Position numbers and translations under genes: made by a program. Below the pieces are notes generated by a model. The model ran no database searches and was not told where the DNA came from. It was given only the letters and a program-made list of their open reading frames with translations. Positions 58,069-64,000 of a stretch of DNA of 64,000 bases are shown here, piece after piece. Position 1 is the first letter of the stretch. Each line of letters starts with the position of its first letter. Source of the stretch: Guopingia tenuis (lineage in GTDB: Bacteria > Bacillota > Clostridia > Christensenellales > Christensenellaceae); assembly GCF_014384805.1 (NCBI RefSeq), contig NZ_JACRSS010000001.1, positions 434,001-498,000 of the forward strand, given 5' to 3'.

Positions 58069-60681
58069 TTATCTTTCGACTTCCACGACCTCAAAGACTT
58101 CCAGAATATCTCCTTCTTTAATGTCGTTGAAGTTATCCAGCGTAATGCCGCACTCATATCCAGCGGCAACTTCCTTCGCGTCGTCTTTAAACCGTTTCAG
58201 CGAGCTCAGCTTTCCTTCGTGGATCACGATGGAATCCCGGAGCAGGCGGACGCTGGCGTTGCGCACAACCTTGCCGTCCTGCACATAGCAGCCCGCCACG
58301 GTTCCGACGCTGGAAACCTTGAAGGTCTGCCGGACCTCCACATGCCCGATAACCTTTTCCTCATATTCCGGAGCCAGCATGCCCTGCATCGCCTTTGTGA
58401 TGTCCTCAATGGCGTTATAAATGACGCGGTACAGCCGGATATCCACATTCTCCCGCTCGGCCGCCGCACTGACCGCCGCATCCGGCCGCACGTTGAAGCC
58501 GATGATAATGGCGTTGGAAGCCGAGGCCAGAAGAATATCCGATTCGCTGATGGCGCCCACCGCGCCATGAATAACGCGGACGCGGACTTCGTCGTTGGAG
58601 AGCTTCTCCAGGGACTGACGTACAGCCTCCACCGATCCCTGTACATCTGCCTTGACCACCAGGTTCAGATCCTTGATCTGTCCCTCAGCAATCTGGCTGA
58701 ACAAATCATCCAGGGATACCTTGGACATGCTCTTGAGCTTCGCCGCCTTGATCTTATCCCGGCGCTCCTCGGCCACCTGGCGGGAAAGTTTATCCTGCTC
58801 TACAGCATAGATGATGTCGCCCGCTTCCGGCACTTCCGAAAATCCGATGACCTCCACCGGCTGCGAGGGGCCCGCCGCCTTGACGGCCTTGCCCTCGTCG
58901 TTGAGCATGGCGCGAACCCGGCCATATGCCGTTCCTGCAACAATCGTATCCTGCACCCGCAGCGTTCCATTCTGCACCAGCACAGTCGCCACCGGACCGC
59001 GGCCCTTATCCAGGCGTGCCTCGATGATCGTCCCCTTGGCCAGACGGTTGGGGTTGGCTTTCAGCTCCTGTACATCCGCAACCAGAAGAATCATTTCCAA
59101 GAGAGAGGAAATCCCCTCCCCCGTGAGAGCGGAAACCGGAACCATGATGGTGTCGCCGCCCCATTCCTCTGCAACCAGCTCGTATTCCGTCAGGTTTTGC
59201 TTGATGCGCTCGACGTTGGCGCCTTCCTTGTCGATCTTGTTGATGGCGACAATGATGGGCACTTTTGCCGATTTTGCATGGTTGATGGCCTCAATGGTCT
59301 GGGGCATTACGCCGTCATCCGCAGCAACCACCAGAACCGCAATATCCGTCGCCTGCGCGCCCCGGGCCCGCATAGCCGTAAAGGCTTCGTGCCCCGGCGT
59401 ATCCAGGAAGGTGATGGACTGCCCCTTGATTTTAATAGTATAAGCACCAATGTGCTGGGTTATTCCGCCTGCTTCGCCCGCCGTCACTTTTGTCTTGCGG
59501 ATGGCATCCAGCAGAGAAGTTTTTCCATGATCCACATGACCCATGATGGTCACAACCGGCGGCCGGGGCTGCAGATCCTCTTCTGCGTCCTCCTTGTCCT
59601 CCGCGATCAGCACATCCTCTGCCGTCTGCTCAAACCGTTGTTCCAGCGTAATCCCGAAATCGTCGGCGACAAGCGAAGCCGTGTCGTAATCGATTTCCGA
59701 ATTGATGGTGCACATCATGCCCAGAAGCAGCAACTTTTTCAGAATCTCTGCCACGGGCTTTCCCGTCTTTTCCGCAAACAGCTTGACTGACACCGTGTCA
59801 CCAGTGATGACGGCCTTGTCGATCCGGATGGGTTCAATGGGAGCCGCCTGCTTGGGGCGGTCCTTCTTACGCACTTTTTTGGAACCGCGGGGGAATTCAT
59901 CCTCCGCAAAAACGCCCTTTTCTTTAATCATAGACCGGCGCTTGCGGGCAGCCAAATCGTCCTCTGCCTTTTTCTTCCGTGCATCGTGGGTATTGGGCTT
60001 CTGTCCGCCTGCCGGAGGCGCAAACGCGGCCCGGGGCTTCGCGTCCGTTTTGGAGCGATGGCGCACATCGTTCCCTTCGTTATCTTTATCGCGGTTAAAA
60101 GGCGGACGCCCGCCCGCATTATATCCATTGCGGTTATTCTGGTTGTTATAGGGGCGTTCCCCCTGCGGACGCTGCGAATAGCTACCCTGCCGGTTCTGCC
60201 CATTGTTATTCTGCCGCGGCTGGGCCGTGCGTCCAGCCGGATTCTGCGTCTGCGGGCGCTGTTCCTCCCGCGGGCGTGCCTGAGCCGGTCTTGGCGCTTC
60301 GGCAGCCGGCTTTCTCTCCTCCGCAGGTTTTTCCGGCTGCTCCGTGACGGGGGCTGCTGTTTCGCGCTCTGCCTGAGGTTTTGGCTGCACTTCTGCTTCT
60401 GCCTGCGGCGCGGCTTCCGGGGCCTTGCTCTCGCTCACCGTCTCCGCCGCCTTTGCCTCGGGGGCTTCCGCTGCTGCATTTGCTTGAGCTTCCTGCTCCG
60501 CACGCGCCTGTTCCCGCCGTTCATCCCGCTCACGGATGCGCGTCAAAAGCTCAGATTCCAGCTTTTTGGCGTTCTGCATCTGCGTCTGCGATTCGCTCTG
60601 CGTTTGGATCACCTGATCCAGCACGTCGTTTGCATAGGTATTGAGTGTTTTGTTCATTTCTAAAATCTTCAACTTGCCCAA
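58069..60681 (-). CDS. infB: Translation initiation factor IF-2
   Basis: 870 residues. The first 300 or so are variable and of low complexity: Ala/Glu/Pro-rich to about 150, then Asn/Arg/Gly-rich (NNNGQNRQGSYSQRPQGERP). The GTPase core starts with MGHVDHGKTSLLDAI (near 380), with DTPGHEAFTAMRARG and AINKIDKEGANVE. C-terminal domains end GDILEVFEVVEVER. The start is TTG at 60681, after GGAGGTG; this gives an N-terminus MGKLKILEMNKTL. Confidence 0.97.
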   Translation of the reverse strand: MGKLKILEMNKTLNTYANDVLDQVIQTQSESQTQMQNAKKLESELLTRIRERDERREQARAEQEAQANAAAEAPEAKAAETVSESKAPEAAPQAEAEVQPKPQAERETAAPVTEQPEKPAEERKPAAEAPRPAQARPREEQRPQTQNPAGRTAQPRQNNNGQNRQGSYSQRPQGERPYNNQNNRNGYNAGGRPPFNRDKDNEGNDVRHRSKTDAKPRAAFAPPAGGQKPNTHDARKKKAEDDLAARKRRSMIKEKGVFAEDEFPRGSKKVRKKDRPKQAAPIEPIRIDKAVITGDTVSVKLFAEKTGKPVAEILKKLLLLGMMCTINSEIDYDTASLVADDFGITLEQRFEQTAEDVLIAEDKEDAEEDLQPRPPVVTIMGHVDHGKTSLLDAIRKTKVTAGEAGGITQHIGAYTIKIKGQSITFLDTPGHEAFTAMRARGAQATDIAVLVVAADDGVMPQTIEAINHAKSAKVPIIVAINKIDKEGANVERIKQNLTEYELVAEEWGGDTIMVPVSALTGEGISSLLEMILLVADVQELKANPNRLAKGTIIEARLDKGRGPVATVLVQNGTLRVQDTIVAGTAYGRVRAMLNDEGKAVKAAGPSQPVEVIGFSEVPEAGDIIYAVEQDKLSRQVAEERRDKIKAAKLKSMSKVSLDDLFSQIAEGQIKDLNLVVKADVQGSVEAVRQSLEKLSNDEVRVRVIHGAVGAISESDILLASASNAIIIGFNVRPDAAVSAAAERENVDIRLYRVIYNAIEDITKAMQGMLAPEYEEKVIGHVEVRQTFKVSSVGTVAGCYVQDGKVVRNASVRLLRDSIVIHEGKLSSLKRFKDDAKEVAAGYECGITLDNFNDIKEGDILEVFEVVEVER

Positions 60682-60684
60682 GCG

Positions 60685-61014
60685 TTACACCTCCGAACAG
60701 CTTTCGCTGTGTTTCAAAATCTCAATGAGCCGATCCGCAAATCCCTTTTGCATCACGCCCACAATTTTCTTTTCGCCCTTCCCGCAGGACGCTCCCAGCT
60801 TCCCCGCAGGCCCGGCTTCCGCCAGCTGCACCCGATAGTACGCACACATATCCCGCATGCTTTTTTTGGATGCCGCTGAAAGAGCCTCGTCTATGATGAC
60901 CAGCTTTGCCCTGCCGCTCTTCACGCCGCTTTCCACCGCGCCCGCCCCAAAGGCCAGCGCCCTGGCTTTCGCCGCGAATCCCAACATGGCAAAAAAATCA
61001 TTTCCCAATCTCAC
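60685..61014 (-). CDS. ylxQ: L7Ae-family ribosomal-like protein YlxQ
   Basis: 109 residues, an L7Ae/L30e-type RNA-binding fold (AMLGFAAKARALAFGAGAVE, AKLVIIDEALSAASKKSM, GVMQKGFADRLIEIL). YlxQ binds structured RNA; its role is unclear. It starts with GTG, overlapping the ylxR end by 17 bp, and infB begins 3 bp after its stop. Confidence 0.9.
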   Translation of the reverse strand: MRLGNDFFAMLGFAAKARALAFGAGAVESGVKSGRAKLVIIDEALSAASKKSMRDMCAYYRVQLAEAGPAGKLGASCGKGEKKIVGVMQKGFADRLIEILKHSESCSEV

Positions 61015-61276
61015 GCCGCAAAATCACCCGTTTCAGTTCCTGGAAGGTTTCCTCTGTCAGCTCAGCGCCCAGCGCCCGGTTGAGGGCCCGCGTCTTATAC
61101 GCCCGTTCCAGGCACGCCACATCCGGGCAGATATAGGCTCCGCGCCCGGGGGCTTTGCCCGTCACATCCACGCTCACAGCCCCTTCCTGGCTGCGAACGA
61201 TGCGGATCAATTCTTTCTTTGGCTTTCCCTCGCGGCATGCAACGCACATCCGCACGGGTATTTTCCGTTGTTTCAC
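60998..61276 (-). CDS. ylxR: YlxR/RnpM-family RNA-binding protein
   Basis: 92 residues of the DUF448 family: PVRMCVACREGKPKKELIRI, and GRGAYICPDVACLERAYKTR. RnpM in Bacillus modulates RNase P. GTG start with CAGGAGAG upstream. It sits between nusA and ylxQ, its conserved place. Confidence 0.93.
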   Translation of the reverse strand: MKQRKIPVRMCVACREGKPKKELIRIVRSQEGAVSVDVTGKAPGRGAYICPDVACLERAYKTRALNRALGAELTEETFQELKRVILRREIGK

Positions 61277-61303
61277 ACAATCTCTCCTGCTGGTTTTTCT
61301 CTC

Positions 61304-62425
61304 TTATTCGTTAAAATCCGGTCCTTCAAAATCCAAAGAGGCTTCGTCAAAGTCTCCGCCCTCCTCGGGATTTTCCGGGCCAAACAGATTGTCGACAATC
61401 TGGGACTGGCACTTGATATCAATTTTATACCCCGTCAGCTTCGCCGCTAAACGCGCGTTCTGCCCTTCCTTGCCGATGGCCAGGGAAAGCTGATAATCCG
61501 GGACGATGACCTTGGCCGCTTTTTCCTCTTCGTTTACCTGCACCATGATGACCTTGGCCGGCCGCAGGGCATTGGCGATAAACTCCGCCGGGTCCTTGCT
61601 CCAGGGAATCACATCGATGCGTTCCCCGTTCAGTTCTTCTACAACCTGCTCGATGCGGCTGCCCTTCGGCCCCACGCAAGCGCCCACAGGATCCACATTT
61701 TCGTCGTCCGTATAGACGGCAATTTTGCTGCGCTGGCCAGCCTCCCGGGCAATGCTCTTGATCGTGACGACATTCTGGGAAATCTCCGGCACCTCCAGCT
61801 CAAACAGGCGCTTAATCAGCCCCGGATGCGACCGGGATGTGACGATCTGCGGCCCCTTCGCCGTCTTGCGGACCTCAATGACATAGACCTTCATCCGCTT
61901 GTTGATATCATACCGTTCGCCGGGAATCGTCTCGTTCATGGGCAGAATGCCCTCGGCGCGGCCCAGTTCCAGATAATAGCAGCCCCGTTCCTGCCGCAGC
62001 ACGGTGCCGGTCATAATCTCATTTTCCTTTTCAATATACTGGTCAAAGATAATGCCGCGCTCGGCCTCCCGGATGCGCTGCACCACCACCTGCTTGGCGG
62101 TCTGCGCCGCAATCCGTCCAAAGGAAGAAGGCGTAACTTCCACTTCGATGGTGTCCCCCACCTCATAGGCGGGATTGATGGCCCGGGCGTCGTCCAGGCT
62201 CATTTCAAAGGTTTCGTCAAACACATCGTCCACGACGTTTTTCTCGGCAAATACCTTGATTTCGCCCGTCTCCTGGTCGATGGTCACCCGCGCGTTCTGC
62301 GTAATGCCAAAATTGCGTTTATAGGCAGAGATCAGGGCCGTTTCGATGGCATCAATCAAGATCTCTTTGCTGATTCCCTTCTCCCGCTCTAAATCTTCCA
62401 AAGCGTTCATAAATTCTGCGTTCAT
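61304..62425 (-). CDS. nusA: Transcription termination/antitermination factor NusA
   Basis: 373 residues. N-terminal RNAP-binding domain (EREKGISKEILIDAIETALI), S1 domain (GDTIEVEVTPSSFGR near 90), and two KH domains (VDPVGACVGPKGSRIEQVVE, then LAIGKEGQNARLAAKLTGYK). The tail is short and acidic. No extra C-terminal repeats are present, as usual in Firmicutes. Confidence 0.97.
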   Translation of the reverse strand: MNAEFMNALEDLEREKGISKEILIDAIETALISAYKRNFGITQNARVTIDQETGEIKVFAEKNVVDDVFDETFEMSLDDARAINPAYEVGDTIEVEVTPSSFGRIAAQTAKQVVVQRIREAERGIIFDQYIEKENEIMTGTVLRQERGCYYLELGRAEGILPMNETIPGERYDINKRMKVYVIEVRKTAKGPQIVTSRSHPGLIKRLFELEVPEISQNVVTIKSIAREAGQRSKIAVYTDDENVDPVGACVGPKGSRIEQVVEELNGERIDVIPWSKDPAEFIANALRPAKVIMVQVNEEEKAAKVIVPDYQLSLAIGKEGQNARLAAKLTGYKIDIKCQSQIVDNLFGPENPEEGGDFDEASLDFEGPDFNE

Positions 62426-62439
62426 CTTGTTCCCCCCAA

Positions 62440-62904
62440 TTAAAAATCTATATGCAGCCGCACCTGGGCAATCTGTTCCCGGGAAAACTGCATCTCCTTT
62501 TGCCGTTCATCTGCAAGGACAAGGGTCTGCTCGTCAAAACGCATAAGCGTTCCGCAAAACTCCTTTTTGCCGTCTTGCTTCTGATACAGCTTCACATCCA
62601 CCTTTTTTCCAATCGAATCCTGGAAATCCTTCTCCCGCTTCAATGGCCGGTCGATTCCCGGCGAAGATACGCATAAAACATAGGATTCCGAAATCGGATC
62701 GGCAATATCCATGGGTTCGTCGATGGCGCGGCTGACCGCCTCGCAGTCGTCCAGATCCACGCCGCCCGGCTTATCGATATAAATGACAAGCTCGCTCTCG
62801 CCGCCCTTTTTAAATGTATATTCGATATCCACCAGTGCAAAGCCCATTTGGGAAAGAATCGGCGCCACCACCGCTTCCACGGCTTCTTCCACTTTTTTTG
62901 ACAA
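62440..62904 (-). CDS. rimP: Ribosome maturation factor RimP
   Basis: 154 residues: QMGFALVDIEYTFKKGGESE, then IDKPGGVDLDDCEAVSRAID, YVLCVSSPGIDRPLKREKDF. It is needed for 30S assembly. The start is TTG at 62904 after AGGAGGCGGG; an upstream ATG would add 16 residues that do not fit the family. It is the first gene of the nusA-infB operon. Confidence 0.95.
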   Translation of the reverse strand: MSKKVEEAVEAVVAPILSQMGFALVDIEYTFKKGGESELVIYIDKPGGVDLDDCEAVSRAIDEPMDIADPISESYVLCVSSPGIDRPLKREKDFQDSIGKKVDVKLYQKQDGKKEFCGTLMRFDEQTLVLADERQKEMQFSREQIAQVRLHIDF

Positions 62905-62951
62905 ATTCCCGCCTCCTGTTAACGTGCTCTTAATTTGCCGATATAAAGTCA

Positions 62952-62976
62952 AAGAGTGGGTGTTTCCCCCACTCTT
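62952..62976 (-). terminator. Hairpin between rng and rimP
   Basis: AAGAGTGGG (52-60 of 629xx) and CCCACTCTT (62968-62976) form a 9-bp perfect stem; the minus strand continues TGACTTTATAT. It likely ends most rng transcripts before the rimP operon. Confidence 0.6.
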
Positions 62977-63064
62977 CCATTCAAGAGCTCTATTTCAGCT
63001 CCCATTTTAGCATAGTTGCGCGGGGTTTACAAGGAAAAAATCTCTTTTTCAGGGATTTTCTCCA

Positions 63065-64000
63065 TCAACAGAAGACCATGGCCTCCTTGATCGCCTTTTC
63101 CTTTGCCTTTCCCTGTCCGCCAAGCGGCGTCACCTTGATTTCATGGGTATGGAAAAACTTGTTTTCCGAAATATAGAAGGACAGGCCCTCATAATCCGCG
63201 AGAATCGCCAGATTCTGGTTGTTTTTCTCAATGATATATTTGGCGACGCTGGGAGCCACCTCCACCAGATAGCTCGCCGCATCGTTATGCAGCACGACCC
63301 GGTTGACCTCCCGCCGCACCCGCATGGCCATGGCGGCATCTGAATAGACTTTTCCCTTGCCCGTGCAGTGGGGGCAGGTCGTCTGCAAAAGGGCGGACAG
63401 CTTGCGCCGCACCTTTTTGCGCGTCATCTCCACAAGGCCCAGCTCGGTGATCCCCAAAACGTTGGTTTTGGTCCGGTCCTGCTTCAGGGCCTCTTCCAGC
63501 GCCTCCACCACTTTCTGCTTGTTTTCTTCGCTCTCCATGTCGATGAAGTCGATAACCACGATCCCGCCGATATCCCGCAGGCGGAGCTGCCGGGCGATCT
63601 CTTTGGCCGCCTCGATGTTGGCCGTGAGGATCGTTTCCTGAAAATCGTTTTCGCCGATATATTTGCCGGTGTTGACGTCAATTACCGTCAGCGCCTCGGT
63701 CTCGTCAATCACAAGATAGGAGCCGTTGTTCATCCAAACCTTGCGCTGCATGGCCTTTTCGATTTTGTTTTCGATGCCATAGACGTCGAATATATTCTCC
63801 TCCGAATCAAAGTATTTCACCTTGTCCAGCAGAGCCGGCGTCGTGATCTCCACAACCGCCAGCACCTTTTCATAATAATCCTTATCCTTGATGACAAACT
63901 GATCGATATCGTTGTTGAACAAATCCCGCACTGTCCGGAACAAAAGCGTCTCCTCGGAATGGATCAGCCGGGGCGCCGAAAAGAAATCCGCCTTGGACTG
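63065..64000 (-). CDS. rng: Ribonuclease E/G (partial)
   Basis: The C-terminal 311 residues; the gene continues past the window edge. The two catalytic aspartates are in ALTVIDVNTGKYIGE and GGIVVIDFIDMESEENK, and the zinc-link cysteines in QTTCPHCTGKGKVY. The protein ends soon after (KEKAIKEAMVFC), so it lacks the long degradosome tail of E. coli RNase E and is RNase G-like. It cleaves single-stranded RNA in rRNA maturation and mRNA decay. It lies upstream of rimP. Confidence 0.92.
   Translation of the reverse strand, partial: QSKADFFSAPRLIHSEETLLFRTVRDLFNNDIDQFVIKDKDYYEKVLAVVEITTPALLDKVKYFDSEENIFDVYGIENKIEKAMQRKVWMNNGSYLVIDETEALTVIDVNTGKYIGENDFQETILTANIEAAKEIARQLRLRDIGGIVVIDFIDMESEENKQKVVEALEEALKQDRTKTNVLGITELGLVEMTRKKVRRKLSALLQTTCPHCTGKGKVYSDAAMAMRVRREVNRVVLHNDAASYLVEVAPSVAKYIIEKNNQNLAILADYEGLSFYISENKFFHTHEIKVTPLGGQGKAKEKAIKEAMVFC

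Noticed and set aside
58063..59790. A 575-codon open frame on the plus strand
   Set aside because: It is antisense to infB, with His- and Asp-rich composition typical of shadow frames.
61304..62425. Possible NusA truncation because it is shorter than in E. coli
   Set aside because: Firmicutes NusA normally lacks the C-terminal acidic repeats; all four core domains are present.
63065..63943. A complete 292-residue RNase G beginning at TTG 63943
   Set aside because: The frame stays open to the window edge and the N-terminal S1 domain is missing, so the gene is partial.
1..64000. CRISPR arrays, tRNA or rRNA genes, insertion sequences with transposase
   Set aside because: No regularly spaced repeats, cloverleaf-like segments, rRNA blocks or transposase frames were found on reading both strands.

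Overview
The window is a moderately GC-rich chromosomal segment of an anaerobic, spore-forming member of the class Clostridia. The evidence is spoIIGA-sigE, sigG, a YmxH-type sporulation protein, ireB-ruvX-DUF1292, type III glutamine synthetase, split ferredoxin-linked glutamate synthase, NrdR and 5-oxoprolinase PxpABC. TTG starts are common (ruvX, pxpC, sigE, sigG, sbcD, infB, rimP). No rRNA, tRNA, CRISPR array or transposase was seen.

Layout. (1) 1-2650: the edge of an integrative/conjugative element. It holds Tn916 orf7/orf8-type genes, a DUF3267 metallopeptidase-like membrane protein and an XRE regulator/membrane-protein pair. It abuts a KdpD-like gene that is cut in mid-domain. (2) 3.2-9.5 kb, minus strand: DUF1292, ruvX, ireB, cysteine desulfurase, pgeF, nrdR, ymxH and pyk. 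(3) 9.6-13 kb, plus strand: YcsI-pxpA-pxpB-pxpC for 5-oxoproline use. (4) 13.2-19.2 kb: the sporulation block spoIIGA-sigE and, on the other strand, sigG with a sigma-F-like promoter; an autoregulated MerR/TipA regulator, dut and an NlpC/P60 hydrolase are interleaved. (5) 19.3-23.9 kb: sbcD-sbcC. (6) 24-32.3 kb: complete kdpFABC-kdpDE, including a 30-residue KdpF. (7) 32.4-35.6 kb: a small membrane protein, a DUF5050 protein, a candidate small RNA and a divergent Nramp-like transporter. (8) 35.6-45 kb: the nitrogen island. A five-gene glutamate synthase operon is divergent from glutamine synthetase III and an ammonium transporter fused to a P-II domain. (9) 45-50.8 kb: TepA-like protease, two tandem GNAT acetyltransferases and a DUF2975/XRE/DUF4173 membrane operon. 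(10) 50.9-64 kb, minus strand: the translation/RNA block rng-rimP-nusA-ylxR-ylxQ-infB-rbfA-nrnA-truB-ribF-rpsO-pnp-ymxG.

How the genes work together. The nitrogen island is the most coherent pathway: ammonium enters through Amt-PII, GSIII makes glutamine, and a split glutamate synthase fed by its own Fe-S and flavin subunits makes glutamate. Its regulatory DNA is unusually readable. glnA has a strong promoter straddled by a 12-bp perfect inverted repeat, then a leader with a hexaloop hairpin beside a terminator-like stem, the arrangement expected for ANTAR-type antitermination. The gltB promoter is flanked by 10-bp direct repeats 44 bp apart.

Other unexplained structures include a terminator-like hairpin that contains the ymxH ribosome binding site, a multi-hairpin leader before the second GNAT gene, an orphan promoter-terminator unit near 34.1 kb, and a 44-codon candidate gene with a palindromic promoter near 45.2 kb. 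All functional statements come from reading sequence and family knowledge; no searches or folding programs were run.
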